Shown: positions 43,378 through 52,939, counted from the stretch's first letter. The stretch: 64,000 bases of DNA from Lewinellaceae bacterium (GCA_020636435.1 JACJXX010000002.1:3348001-3412000), one strand, 5' to 3'. Made by a program: numbers and translations. Notes: generated from the sequence alone by a model not told the origin.

Positions 43378-43443
43378 TTCGGCTGTATTACACATCGCAC
43401 CTCCTTCCGGCCCTGCGGCACATCAAAAATCACACATCAAACC

Positions 43444-45189
43444 TCACCTCCTCACCACTTTCCCCTGTGCCACTACTACCCCATTTTCCTCCACCACATA
43501 AAAATACCCCCCTGTCGGCAAATGCTCCGCCGCCACCTCATTGGCGCCCGCCCGCAACCGCTGCGACAACACCCGCTGCCCCAGCCCGTCGTACAGCAGC
43601 AGGCGCGCTTCCTGCGGCAGCCAGCCCTCCGGCAGCAACACCGTAAACCGCTCCCCAAACAGCCCCGGAAATACCCGAACGCCCAAATTCCGCCTTCCCA
43701 CTTCCGAATTCCGACTTGTTACCACCGCCACCTCCTCGCACACCCGATCCTCCCCCCTCGGGTTGGCCACCGTCAGACACACCTCATACACGCCCGTGCT
43801 GTCATACACATGCAAGGGCGAAGGCAGCGTATCGGTTTGCCCATCCCCAAATGACCACTGCCAGCGGCGGATGTCGTGGTAAGAGCTATCCGTAAAGTGT
43901 AGCATTGGCCCATCCTGCTCATAGCGAAAAGCCGCCGTGGGCGGCTGGCGCAGGGTGTCGCAGGGGCTGCCCTCTAAGTGGGCGAGGCGGTAGTTGGGGA
44001 AGTTGGGCAGGGAGAAGGAATTCCAGGAGGGCAACGCCACGCAGTGCTGGCAGACATCGCAGCTGTCGCCTGGCAGGTCAGGGTGGTTGATTACATGTAG
44101 GTAGGGGACGGCATTACTGCTGTTGAAGTATATTTTTCCATCCGGGCCTAATTGCATCAAAAAAAATCGGGTAGCAAAGACGGGGGGCACCAAAAAACCA
44201 TCCCATACGGCAACCGTGTCTTTGGTCGCGGGAATATCATCCGCCCATAAGTCATATTGATAGAGATATTTATAAGAGGAAACATACAAATACCTCGAAT
44301 TGGGTGATATAGCTACTCCTCCTGAACGAGCACTATCTGCATAGGTGAACTGAACAGGCTCACTCAGTTCGCCGCTACAGCGGTCGAAGTCAAAAATGCT
44401 AACGTAAATGTCATCACCTGCGTAACCTACTAAATTTAGGCGTACATATTTAGTGCCATCAGGTGAAAAAACGGCCTGGCCTATCGAATTGGAAGATACA
44501 GGCTCTCCTATCTGTTGAATACTTTCCATAAAAATGCCGGTAGGCTCAGCCAACAAACTATAATACTCATCAGAACTATACTTTTTCAAAAGTATCCACC
44601 AATCCCTTCCATTAGCATGGCGGGTAGCTGTGATATGTCCTGCTCTCAAGAAGTCCTCTAAGATAAGTTCATTTTTATTAACAACCCTTCCTAAGCCGTT
44701 ATTTTGACTCATATCTATTACACTAAAATAAACATGTTTGCTATGGAAAGAAAAACTTCCAACTGGATAATTCTTATCTACATGAATTAAATAATATGAG
44801 CTATCACTTTCCGGTAGAGGTAATGCCATTGCTCCTTGCTCCAGGACATAGCCCCGGTCTTGATTATTATTTGCGTATTCCCCGGGATTTATCCCCTCAC
44901 CGTTATCCATAACCCTATTTTGCCAATTATAGATATTGATACCATTGGTATAAAAGAGGAGTTGGCCATTGGTATCACACATGCTGGCATTGGTAATGTT
45001 GAAATTCATATCCCGGAATTCGTAATAAATATCCGGAGGGCTGCTGTTAAAATCTATTACTGTGCCGGCAAAGCTGGTATCCGTTTGGCTGTCCTTACCG
45101 AATAGCCAAACGTAGTCGTGGTTCTGTGCTTGTACATTTATACTTATATAGATGAAAATGAAGGCGATACTAGTATTTAGCAGGCGCAT
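43444..45189 (-). CDS. Secreted beta-propeller/PKD protein with T9SS tail, paralogue A
   Basis: 581 residues. Signal peptide (SIAFIFIYISINVQAQ), a WD/SdiA-like propeller part with repeated SPDGTKY and NSRYLYVSS blade motifs, and a PKD-type domain (RRWQWSFGDGQ, about residues 425-480). The T9SS sorting domain ends GGYFYVVEENGVVVAQGKVVRR. Closely similar to the next gene (45260-47011), for example CDTLRQPPTAAFRYEQ in both. The role is unknown; the design suggests a cell-surface or extracellular protein. Confidence 0.85.
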   Translation of the reverse strand: MRLLNTSIAFIFIYISINVQAQNHDYVWLFGKDSQTDTSFAGTVIDFNSSPPDIYYEFRDMNFNITNASMCDTNGQLLFYTNGINIYNWQNRVMDNGEGINPGEYANNNQDRGYVLEQGAMALPLPESDSSYYLIHVDKNYPVGSFSFHSKHVYFSVIDMSQNNGLGRVVNKNELILEDFLRAGHITATRHANGRDWWILLKKYSSDEYYSLLAEPTGIFMESIQQIGEPVSSNSIGQAVFSPDGTKYVRLNLVGYAGDDIYVSIFDFDRCSGELSEPVQFTYADSARSGGVAISPNSRYLYVSSYKYLYQYDLWADDIPATKDTVAVWDGFLVPPVFATRFFLMQLGPDGKIYFNSSNAVPYLHVINHPDLPGDSCDVCQHCVALPSWNSFSLPNFPNYRLAHLEGSPCDTLRQPPTAAFRYEQDGPMLHFTDSSYHDIRRWQWSFGDGQTDTLPSPLHVYDSTGVYEVCLTVANPRGEDRVCEEVAVVTSRNSEVGRRNLGVRVFPGLFGERFTVLLPEGWLPQEARLLLYDGLGQRVLSQRLRAGANEVAAEHLPTGGYFYVVEENGVVVAQGKVVRR

Positions 45190-45201
45190 ACAGTGTTATT
45201 A

Positions 45202-45244
45202 TTAAAAAGCACCCTACCTGCATACTGATGCAAGTAAGGTGCTT
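45202..45244 (-). terminator. Terminator after paralogue B
   Basis: 17-bp stem AAGCACCCTACCTGCAT / ATGCAAGTAAGGTGCTT with two G-U pairs, loop ACTG, and a T-run on minus (45202-45206). Confidence 0.85.
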
Positions 45245-45259
45245 GGGTTCACGAATTAT

Positions 45260-47011
45260 TTAAGGATTGATAATGACTTTCTTCACTAATTCCCTATGCT
45301 GGTATTGTACGCGAACCATATACAAACCTGCCTTTAATGGGGAAATGGAAAGCACACAGTTTTTAGCTCCAGGTTCGATTGGTAATTGTTGATGGACTTT
45401 GCCGTAAATGTCCAGGAGTTGAATGTTGACAACCTGGCCTTCGGAATGTCTCCAGTCTACTATGACCTGCTCTTTGGCTGGATTGGGATACACCTGGACG
45501 CCAACTTTCCGATTTCCGATTTCCGCATTCCCACTTACTACAACTGCCACCTCCTCGCACACCCGGTCCTCCCCCCTCGGGTTGCTCACCGTCAAACACA
45601 CCTCATACACGCCCGTGCTGTCATACCCATGCACCGGCGACGGCAGCGTATCCGCCTGGCCATCCCCAAACGACCACTGCCAGCGGCGGATGTCGTGATA
45701 GGAGCGGTCTATAAAGCGCAGCTCGGGGCCTTCCTGCTCATAGCGGAAAGCCGCCGTGGGGGGCTGCCGCAGGGTGTCGCAGGGGCTGCCCGGCAGGTGG
45801 GCCAGGCGGTAGTTGGGGAAGTTGGGCAGGGAGAAGGCATTTTTGGTGGGCAAATCCACGCAGTGTTGACAAACCTGGCAACTGTCGCCCGGCAGGTCCG
45901 GCTGCTCGATGACATGCAAATAGGAAACGCTGTTGTTGCTATTGATGTAAATCTTGCCGTCGGGTGCCAACTGGGCTAAATAAAAAGTAGTACTGAAAAA
46001 GCCATCCTCACTGAAGCCATCCCAAACAGCTACTGTATCCCGGCTGGCTTCTATGTCCGGTGCCCAAAGGTCGTATTGGTAAAGATTCGTAAAGGAAGAA
46101 ACATACAAAAAACGGGAGTTGGGGGAAAAGGCTACGCCGCCGGCCCATGCGCTGTCCAGATAAGTAAACTGAATAGGATGGCTCAGTTCCCCTATACAGC
46201 GGTCAAAATCGTAGACGCTAATGTAATCTTCACGCCCTATCCCCCCTACCAGGTGCAAATTGGCATATTTAGTACCGTCAGGTGAAAAAACAGCCTGCCC
46301 CAGGCCGGGAGAAGGAATACTATCCCCAATTATTTGGTTGTCCAATTCTTTAATTCCTGCAGGAGTGGCCAAAAAGGTGAAATACTTATTGGTATCAAAT
46401 TGCCTCAGCAATATCCACCAATCCCGGCCATTGGCATGCCGGGTAGCGGTCAACTTGCCGGACTCCATTATCGCCCTTTTGACGATTCGATTTTTTTCTA
46501 TAACCTTGCCAAGGCCATTATTGGCACTCATATCCACTAATGTGCAATATAAATGTTCGCTGCTAAACCAGGTACCGAAATCACCTGGCACGATTTTATC
46601 CATATGCAGCAAATAATACAGGCTATCGCTTTCCGGTACGGGCAGTATGATGGCCCCCTGGCCTAAAATATATCCCCGTCCCGCATCGCCCTGCTGAGTG
46701 GCATGGGTTCCCGGATTGAGGCCTCCACCATTTTCCATAGGCTGGTGCAGGGCATTAGCCAAGTATATGCCATTGGTATAAAACAGAAGGTTGCCGACTG
46801 TGTCGCAAATGCTGGCGTTGGTTGGACAAAAATCCATGTCCCGAAATTCATAATAGATATCTGGAGGCTCTGTAATAAAATCTATAACAGTACCCCCGAA
46901 AGAACTATCAACAGTTTTACTGGAATACCCGGTTAGCCATAAATAGTCCTGCTTTTGAGCATGGCACACAACCCCCTCAAGAATGCAAAGGAACAAACAA
47001 AAGTAGCGCAT
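45260..47011 (-). CDS. Secreted beta-propeller/PKD protein with T9SS tail, paralogue B
   Basis: 583 residues with the same plan as the downstream paralogue: signal peptide (FCLFLCILEGVVCHAQ), propeller with SPDGTKYANLHL and NSRFLYVSSF, PKD domain RRWQWSFGDGQ, and a T9SS tail ending GLYMVRVQYQHRELVKKVIINP. Many segments are identical, for example HANGRDWWILL and PDLPGDSC. The C-terminal sorting domains differ more than the rest. Separated from its neighbours by its own terminator. Confidence 0.85.
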   Translation of the reverse strand: MRYFCLFLCILEGVVCHAQKQDYLWLTGYSSKTVDSSFGGTVIDFITEPPDIYYEFRDMDFCPTNASICDTVGNLLFYTNGIYLANALHQPMENGGGLNPGTHATQQGDAGRGYILGQGAIILPVPESDSLYYLLHMDKIVPGDFGTWFSSEHLYCTLVDMSANNGLGKVIEKNRIVKRAIMESGKLTATRHANGRDWWILLRQFDTNKYFTFLATPAGIKELDNQIIGDSIPSPGLGQAVFSPDGTKYANLHLVGGIGREDYISVYDFDRCIGELSHPIQFTYLDSAWAGGVAFSPNSRFLYVSSFTNLYQYDLWAPDIEASRDTVAVWDGFSEDGFFSTTFYLAQLAPDGKIYINSNNSVSYLHVIEQPDLPGDSCQVCQHCVDLPTKNAFSLPNFPNYRLAHLPGSPCDTLRQPPTAAFRYEQEGPELRFIDRSYHDIRRWQWSFGDGQADTLPSPVHGYDSTGVYEVCLTVSNPRGEDRVCEEVAVVVSGNAEIGNRKVGVQVYPNPAKEQVIVDWRHSEGQVVNIQLLDIYGKVHQQLPIEPGAKNCVLSISPLKAGLYMVRVQYQHRELVKKVIINP

Positions 47012-47013
47012 AA

Positions 47014-47065
47014 CTAAAAAATGGAATTAGGGTACCCCGCGCATCAAGATGCAGGATACCCTAAT
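47014..47065 (-). terminator. Terminator after the beta-helix gene
   Basis: Hairpin 47026-47065 with stem ATTAGGGTA/TACCCTAAT and further pairing towards the loop (CCTGCATC/GATGC), followed on minus by TCCATTTTTTAG. Confidence 0.8.
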
Positions 47066-47081
47066 AGGGTGAGCAATTTAA

Positions 47082-49973
47082 TTAAGGATTGATGATTAAT
47101 TTGAAATTTTCTTCCCTGCCATCTATCTGTACACGAAGGAAGTACAAACCGCCAGGCAGGTAGCCTAGCCGCAAATTGTAGTCCTGCGCTCCTGTTTCTA
47201 AGGGAACAGCTAACTGCTTTCTACCAAAGGCATCATACAATTCTATCGTACCCTGTTTTAGCAAGGGCATATCCCACTGTATGGCCGTGTGCTGTTTGGC
47301 CGGGTTGGGAAATAAACGTATCCGGGCACCAACTGCTACATTCCGTTTTACCTTTGGCGATTGAGGCCGTTCCTCCACCCCACAGGCCGTTTCGCTGCCC
47401 TGCCAGCTAGCCGCCTTGTATTCCGCTGCCAAAAAGGCACGAGCCCGAAAAACCGCATCGCCTCCGGAAAGCGGGCATTGCTCGGCGATGCTTTGCAGTA
47501 CCTGCCATTCTTCGGTAGCCAGGGGGGCGCCTTCTCCCTCTAAATAGCCAAGCAGGATAGCATTCACCTCCTTTTCATTTTGCTCGTAAACGGATGAGAC
47601 ATTTATGCCGCTATTCTGCGTTTTCAATGGCCCGGCCAGTTGGGCCCGCTGCTCCGCAATCAATGCATATAAGGCGCGGGTATTGTCGCTCCAAGCCGAC
47701 GCAGCAGCCAGTTGGCTGTTGCGGGCAGCCAACAAAGCCGGCCAACTCGACTCCGAAGCATCCAGCAGTTGGGCATCCAGAGCCGCCAGGGCATTCAGCC
47801 CGGCACTGAGGCTGTCCAGCCCGGCGTCCAGTGCGGCTACATCCTCTGGGTTAGATAGGTATAGGGCGTTTAGCCTGCTGTCTATTTCGTAAAAGGCCCC
47901 AACGGTGCTGTGAAGATGGGTGTCAAAAAAATCCTGCATTGTACTGCTTTCCAGCGGCAGGCCATACACTTTTTGGTACAGGTAGCGGTTTAAAGCCCAG
48001 TGTATGGCGTCGGTATAAATACCCACCTCAAGCTGCTCCTCAGCAATTAGGTGGGCATCGGGCGACTCCGGGTCGAAACCGGCCAAGCTGCACTGTGGCG
48101 CGGCGCAGGGATCAGATTGGATAGGATTAGGATCATCCCGAAACCACCCCTGGCTTGGCTCCACCTCTGCTGGTAAAAAACACGAGTTATCTCCAACATC
48201 GATAATAAAAGGAAGGCTTGCTGCAAAATCCTCCGTCACCCCATCATAAACCGCCCGCCCGCCATTTGCCCAACAATTCTCCGTATGGGCCTGGCTACCC
48301 AACATAGCGGTTGAGCCGTCCAGCCATAGCCCGGCTTCGTGCAGGCCGAAGCTATTGCCCCGCAGCCCGTCCGTGGCAGTGCTGGCACCCTGCACATATA
48401 CTCCATAGCGGGTATTGTCGATGGTATTGCAGCAATAGGCATTGTCGGAAGAAGAGAATATCTCAATTCCTTTATTGTTATCCCCGCTGAGGCCGGCCCC
48501 CTCAATAGTGTTGTTGGTAATTGTACATGCTTTACCCCCACCAAGGGAAATGCCGGCAATAGCCTGGGCAGGAGAAAGCAGGCGGACGGTATTTTGATCC
48601 ACCGAGGCATTTTGGCTGGCCAAGAGGCCTATGCCCGCGCCGCCTTGTCCGACATCGACGAGATTACCCCGGGTTTCAGCTTCCGCCCGGTTGCCAACCA
48701 GCCATATGCCTACCCCCAGGCCGTCGCCGTTAAATGCGGTTTCCACCTCATTGTTGATGATATCCACTGAAGCGGCAGGGTCAGTGGCATTCACCATAAT
48801 GCCAATTTCCGTAACCTCCAGCCTGTTGATTAGGGCGGAGCCATCTCCTCCTATGCTTATTGCCCCTGCCCGGTTATTGCCGGCAAAGATACCGCCTCTG
48901 GTTTGAGCCAGGAAGTTGCCTGCCGCTTCCAATGAGCCGCCTCCGTTCACTATTCCCCAATCGCAATTGCTGAAAGTATTATCCAAAGCGGTAAGCATAC
49001 CGCCCCTTTGGCTCTGCCGGTAGAGGGCGTAACCAGCCACAGCGTAGCCCGGATAGGCATCCATGTGGGCAGTCATTCCTTCAAAGCTGTTTTCGGAAAC
49101 AATGCCGGTGGTATTGAGCAGAACTATGCCGGAAACCAGGTCGGAAAAGGTGTTTTTCTGGGAAGAAAAAAGGGTTGCCACTCTATCCACGTATATGCCG
49201 GCCAGAGAAAAGCCGTTTTGTTCCGGCAAGCCCAGAGCAGTTGCTGTTTGTCCCGCAAACGGAGGCAACAAAGGCTCCGCATTCTGAAAATCATTACCTG
49301 CAATAAAAGCGTTCACCACCCCAGCATTCTGCGAGCCCATATAAATGCCCACAAAATTATCGATGAAGTAATTGCTTTGTACATTTACTTCTTTCACCGG
49401 TTCTCCCACAGCGGCGGCATGCACGTAAATGGCGTACTGGGCATCGTCGAGCCGGTTATTGGTTTTCAGGGTGAGGTGCCCTCCTGCTTCTACTTCGATG
49501 CCGCGCCACATGGCGGTGCAGCCGTGAAAGAAGCTGTTGTACAACACCAAAGTACCTCCATCTCTAACGAGAATCCGGGCCCCTTCCAGCATTCTAACCA
49601 CCGAATTGGCAAAGTAATAACTGGTAAGCGCTTCCACCACCAGGTCGCCGGCAATGCAGATGGTTTGGCCCGTACCCGAGGCTTGGAGTATGTTTTGAGC
49701 AAGGGCTTGGGTAATGGTGGTTTGCCCGCCAGGAGTGCCCACGGTGTTGCTGGCATCGGAATTGGCACAGCCTTCAGTGGGGTCGGTTACCGTGATGGTA
49801 GCTGTTTCCACATCGCTGCCGCAGGCATTGGTGACAGTATGGGTGACCGTGTAAGTGCCGGGCAGGGGGTAAAGGTGGGTGGCTGTTGTTCCGCTTTCTG
49901 GTGGGCTGCCGTCGCCGAAGTTCCAGAAATGAATGTAGCCTTCCCCTGTGGGAGGATTAAGCAAATTTTGCAT
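47082..49973 (-). CDS. Large secreted PKD/beta-helix protein with T9SS tail
   Basis: 963 residues from the first ATG, but the true N-terminus lies upstream in the next frame. Begins inside a PKD domain (HFWNFGDGSPPESG), then a right-handed parallel beta-helix (residues 80-570; repeated GIYMGSQNAGVVNAFIAGNDF, GISLGGGKACTITNNTIEG). A helical region (about 660-840) and a T9SS tail follow (RLFPNPAKQHTAIQW, GGLYFLRVQIDGREENFKLIINP). Presumably an extracellular or cell-surface protein. The upstream frame adds PSVGLFEPPEHGNSEGADCPE, so the signal peptide is separated by a frameshift. Confidence 0.85.
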   Translation of the reverse strand: MQNLLNPPTGEGYIHFWNFGDGSPPESGTTATHLYPLPGTYTVTHTVTNACGSDVETATITVTDPTEGCANSDASNTVGTPGGQTTITQALAQNILQASGTGQTICIAGDLVVEALTSYYFANSVVRMLEGARILVRDGGTLVLYNSFFHGCTAMWRGIEVEAGGHLTLKTNNRLDDAQYAIYVHAAAVGEPVKEVNVQSNYFIDNFVGIYMGSQNAGVVNAFIAGNDFQNAEPLLPPFAGQTATALGLPEQNGFSLAGIYVDRVATLFSSQKNTFSDLVSGIVLLNTTGIVSENSFEGMTAHMDAYPGYAVAGYALYRQSQRGGMLTALDNTFSNCDWGIVNGGGSLEAAGNFLAQTRGGIFAGNNRAGAISIGGDGSALINRLEVTEIGIMVNATDPAASVDIINNEVETAFNGDGLGVGIWLVGNRAEAETRGNLVDVGQGGAGIGLLASQNASVDQNTVRLLSPAQAIAGISLGGGKACTITNNTIEGAGLSGDNNKGIEIFSSSDNAYCCNTIDNTRYGVYVQGASTATDGLRGNSFGLHEAGLWLDGSTAMLGSQAHTENCWANGGRAVYDGVTEDFAASLPFIIDVGDNSCFLPAEVEPSQGWFRDDPNPIQSDPCAAPQCSLAGFDPESPDAHLIAEEQLEVGIYTDAIHWALNRYLYQKVYGLPLESSTMQDFFDTHLHSTVGAFYEIDSRLNALYLSNPEDVAALDAGLDSLSAGLNALAALDAQLLDASESSWPALLAARNSQLAAASAWSDNTRALYALIAEQRAQLAGPLKTQNSGINVSSVYEQNEKEVNAILLGYLEGEGAPLATEEWQVLQSIAEQCPLSGGDAVFRARAFLAAEYKAASWQGSETACGVEERPQSPKVKRNVAVGARIRLFPNPAKQHTAIQWDMPLLKQGTIELYDAFGRKQLAVPLETGAQDYNLRLGYLPGGLYFLRVQIDGREENFKLIINP

Positions 49974-49975
49974 GC

Positions 49976-50140
49976 TTAAAATAGCATTTTCGGGACAGTC
50001 GGCTCCCTCGGAATTTCCATGCTCGGGAGGTTCAAATAAGCCGACAGAAGGCGTGTTTGCCTGTAGACTGTGCTGACAACAGTGCCAATCACCGTCAATG
50101 TTGCCATCGACATCATCAGGAATAGAAGCGTGCGTTTCAT
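49976..50140 (-). CDS. Signal-peptide fragment of the beta-helix gene (out of frame)
   Basis: 54 codons from ATG 50140: MKRTLLFLMMSMATLTVIG looks like a signal peptide, but the frame ends at TGA just before the large gene and lies in a different phase. The phase of the large gene is open from about 50145 (IPDDVDGNIDGDW, then PSVGLFEPP). One base gained or lost around 50040-50120 would join them. It could be a real mutation, a recoding site or a sequencing error. Confidence 0.5.
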   Translation of the reverse strand: MKRTLLFLMMSMATLTVIGTVVSTVYRQTRLLSAYLNLPSMEIPREPTVPKMLF

Positions 50141-50433
50141 ATCAATCGGTTTTGATTTAGCATGTGAAACCGTCAAAACGATACTCCTATTTTCAAAGTA
50201 GCCGAAAAGCATAGCCGGCTCCTCCAAAGTAGAGTAAGAGTAGCGGATGATCTTGTTTCACGTGCTTAATAAGCGCTTTGGGAAAGAACATCGGTTGTCA
50301 AAATAAGCTTTTTGCCCGGCTCTTCAGCTAATATGATGTTTTTTAACACATAAGAAATTGCCCTCCCGGGTTCCGGGTTTGAGGAGGGCGGGCATGGAAA
50401 GCAGGGATTCACTACCGCACAGTGTTGCCTGCT

Positions 50434-50537
50434 GTTGAAGTGCCCCCTCCGGGAAGCGACACCTTTTTGTAAGGAGTTCCCTCATTCGTTCGGCATTTTC
50501 GCGTTGAAGTGCCCCCTCCGGGAAGCGACACCTTTTT
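50434..50537. repeat. Two 35-bp direct repeats separated by 34 bp (CRISPR-like spacing)
   Basis: GTTGAAGTGCCCCCTCCGGG... at 50434-50468 recurs exactly at 50503-50537. Only two copies exist, the ends are not complementary, and no cas gene is present in the window, so the CRISPR reading is weak. It could be a recent short duplication. Otherwise 50141-50567 shows no feature. Confidence 0.5.
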
Positions 50538-50567
50538 CCCGACAGAACCAAAGTGGAAGGCGTCACT

Positions 50568-51146
50568 TCACAGGCACTCACACCGCACATACTCCACCAC
50601 CTCCGGAAAAAAATTATTAAACTCCTCATTCAGCTCCTCAAAATGCAGGACGAGGCTTTCCAGCGCCCCGTCGAGGTATTCGGGGCGGCTGGTTCTCCGC
50701 TTCATGCGGTGGAAGGCGATGGCCAGGCCGTTGTGCGAGCCGTAGGAGCGCAGCCAGTCGTCGGCGATCATCAGGGGGAGGTGGGCGCGCAGGCTATCAG
50801 GCATAAGCGCCATATTGTCTTCCAATATCTGGTACACGTCCTGGGTAAACGCCGGCAGGGGTTTGTCTGAATAGCTCATCCAGTTGACGGAAAGCAAATA
50901 ATCGTAAAAAATATCGACTACGACTGATGCATACTTGCGGTGCCGGCTGTACAGCCGCCGGACGCCTTTAAGCACTTCCGGGTGGTTGTCGGTGTAGGTG
51001 TCGATGGCGCGGTGCAGGCGCACGCCTTCCTGTATGGATTCGGGGTATTGCCGTACCTGTTCGTTGTTGAGGTAATCGGCCAGGAAGTTGCCGATCAGCA
51101 GTTCTTCGCGTTCGCAGGAGAGGAAAATATGCGCTAGAAAATTCAT
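50568..51146 (-). CDS. Acyl carrier protein phosphodiesterase (AcpH-like)
   Basis: 192 residues. DUF479 signature (MNFLAHIFLS, FLADYL, LHRAIDTYTDNHPEV, VVDIFYDYLLSVNW). AcpH removes the 4'-phosphopantetheine arm from acyl carrier protein; the motif His/Asp residues are in place. It is found as a standalone gene. Start at ATG 51146, immediately before the left end of the inverted-repeat cassette. Confidence 0.85.
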   Translation of the reverse strand: MNFLAHIFLSCEREELLIGNFLADYLNNEQVRQYPESIQEGVRLHRAIDTYTDNHPEVLKGVRRLYSRHRKYASVVVDIFYDYLLSVNWMSYSDKPLPAFTQDVYQILEDNMALMPDSLRAHLPLMIADDWLRSYGSHNGLAIAFHRMKRRTSRPEYLDGALESLVLHFEELNEEFNNFFPEVVEYVRCECL

Positions 51147-51168
51147 CTGTGGTGTTCGTGGTTTCCTA

Positions 51169-52939
51169 AGTTTGACTTTACTACTTTTCCTTCATTTATC
51201 GAGGTAGCCGTACGGTTTGCAACCTGCTGCGAATTATTTGATCTCCATTTTTCAAGCCTCAACCAGCAATTGCTCATAAGAAATGGCTTTCCATTCCGTT
51301 ACCGCCTTTTGCTTCGAACTAAAATTGATGCCCAGCGCCAGTACCTCTTTCTCCCGCCCCAGGTATTTGCTGCCATAGCGCTGCTGGCGGATTTGTTGTA
51401 AAGCCTCATCCGCCGATTCATCCAGCTTGAACTCCATCACATAAATCGTGCTGTCGGAATGGATCACAGCATCTACACGCCCTTTTGACGTGCTGACTTC
51501 CGTTTCTACAAACATACCCGTGGCATTCAGGGCAATATGGAGGATGGCATGGAAGAAGGCTTCGCGCTCTTCGATGAAGATTTGATAAGGTGGTGTTTCA
51601 AACAAGATGTTGACTAACTGGATAAACCCATCTACGTTTTTGGCATCCAGGGCTTTTTTGATCTTAACAATGAGTGGTTGGGTCTCGGCGGTAGGCGCAT
51701 GGCGAAAAGCCCCCAGCAAATGCCGGTACATAGAATCCCGGACTTCTTTGTTGGGGTAGCCTAAGCTGTACAATCCATAGGGTTCAACAGCATGGATGGT
51801 TAAATAGCCCGTCTGAAACAAAAGCGAACGATATTCCAGGTTGTCCAGCGTATAGCTTTCAAACAAGTCCTGCCCTCCTTCCACCTCTTCCAGTTGATAG
51901 TGCATCCCTTTTCTGAGCAGTTTAATCAGGAAACTGGGGGTGCCGGTCTGCCACCAATAGTTAAAAAAGCTTTCATCTGAAAAGTAAGATAAAATAGAAA
52001 AAGGATTAAATAATCGATGTTTTCCATCCCAACTATACCCGTCATACCAATGTATGATCTGCTCCACCAATTGGTCTTTTGGAATTCCTTCCATTTTACA
52101 AATCCGTTCTATTCTATCTGCAAAATAATGATTCAGCTCTTGGTGAGTGTAGCCTGTAAGGCAGGAAAATTTAGGTGAAAGTGTGATGTCACGCAAATTA
52201 TTCAAATCTGAAAACAGGGAAACTCTGCTGAATTTAGACACGCCAGTCACCAGAAAAAAGCGAATAGAAGGGTCCGCACTTTTGATGATGGAATAGAAGT
52301 TTTTCAGTATATCCCGCTGCTGATCCGCCTTTTCTACATCGTCAATATAATCGACGATGGGTTTGTCGTATTCATCTATGAGGAGTACGACTTTTTTGCC
52401 TTTTGAGGCTAGCCTTTCCAGCAATTCCCGAAACTTTCCCGATATGCCTTCGCTCTCTAGCCGAAGTCCATAATTCTCAGCAATATGGCTCAATTCCCGT
52501 TCAATCGCTCTATCCAACCCCAAATCCTTGTAGCCAATGGCATTAAAGGAAATATGCACCACTGGATGCTTCACCCACTCGATCTTATCTTCAATCCACA
52601 GCCCTTCAAACAATTCTTTACTCCCCAAAAAAATCTCTTGAAGGGTAGAAAGTAACAACGACTTGCCAAAGCGCCGGGGCCGAGACAAAAAATAGTAATA
52701 GCCCGATTGGATGAGGCGGTAAATATCCTCGGTTTTATCTATATACAATAAATCCTCTTCTCTGAGTTTGCGGAAGTCTTGTATGCCTAAAGGCAGTCTT
52801 TTCATAACAGTTGTAACTTTTGTAACTTTTTATCAGGCTATATGCAAGATACAAAAGCTATAGGAGGTAATGAAGAAACAAGCTGCTTTTGCTTTTATAA
52901 ACCCTGCCAAGCCTTTTGGAAAAGTAGTAAAGTCAAACT
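51169..52939. mobile_element. Inverted-repeat-bounded cassette carrying an AAA-ATPase/nuclease gene
   Basis: A perfect 22-bp sequence at 51169-51190 (AGTTTGACTTTACTACTT...) is inverted at 52918-52939. The only gene inside is 51252-52805 on minus, leaving 61 bp and 112 bp of flank. Total 1771 bp, close to a one-gene insertion-sequence size. No target-site duplication was recognised. Mobility is inference from the repeats and from my recollection that this gene type is multicopy in related genomes. Confidence 0.6.
51252..52805 (-). CDS. AAA-ATPase-like protein with C-terminal PD-(D/E)XK nuclease domain
   Basis: 517 residues. N-terminal AAA-ATPase-like (DUF1703-associated) domain: IDKTEDIYRLIQSGYYYFLS, Walker A region RRFGKSLLLSTL and Walker B LLIDEYDKP. 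The C-terminal half has the PD-(D/E)XK pattern GRVDAVIHSDSTIYVMEFK, with Asp and Glu-x-Lys positions. This family is multicopy in Bacteroidota, of unknown function. The conserved TPSFLIKLL region is intact and the gene is complete. Confidence 0.88.
   Translation of the reverse strand: MKRLPLGIQDFRKLREEDLLYIDKTEDIYRLIQSGYYYFLSRPRRFGKSLLLSTLQEIFLGSKELFEGLWIEDKIEWVKHPVVHISFNAIGYKDLGLDRAIERELSHIAENYGLRLESEGISGKFRELLERLASKGKKVVLLIDEYDKPIVDYIDDVEKADQQRDILKNFYSIIKSADPSIRFFLVTGVSKFSRVSLFSDLNNLRDITLSPKFSCLTGYTHQELNHYFADRIERICKMEGIPKDQLVEQIIHWYDGYSWDGKHRLFNPFSILSYFSDESFFNYWWQTGTPSFLIKLLRKGMHYQLEEVEGGQDLFESYTLDNLEYRSLLFQTGYLTIHAVEPYGLYSLGYPNKEVRDSMYRHLLGAFRHAPTAETQPLIVKIKKALDAKNVDGFIQLVNILFETPPYQIFIEEREAFFHAILHIALNATGMFVETEVSTSKGRVDAVIHSDSTIYVMEFKLDESADEALQQIRQQRYGSKYLGREKEVLALGINFSSKQKAVTEWKAISYEQLLVEA

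Noticed and set aside
50434..50537. CRISPR array
   Set aside because: Only two repeats, no cas genes in the window and non-complementary repeat ends; kept only as a direct repeat.
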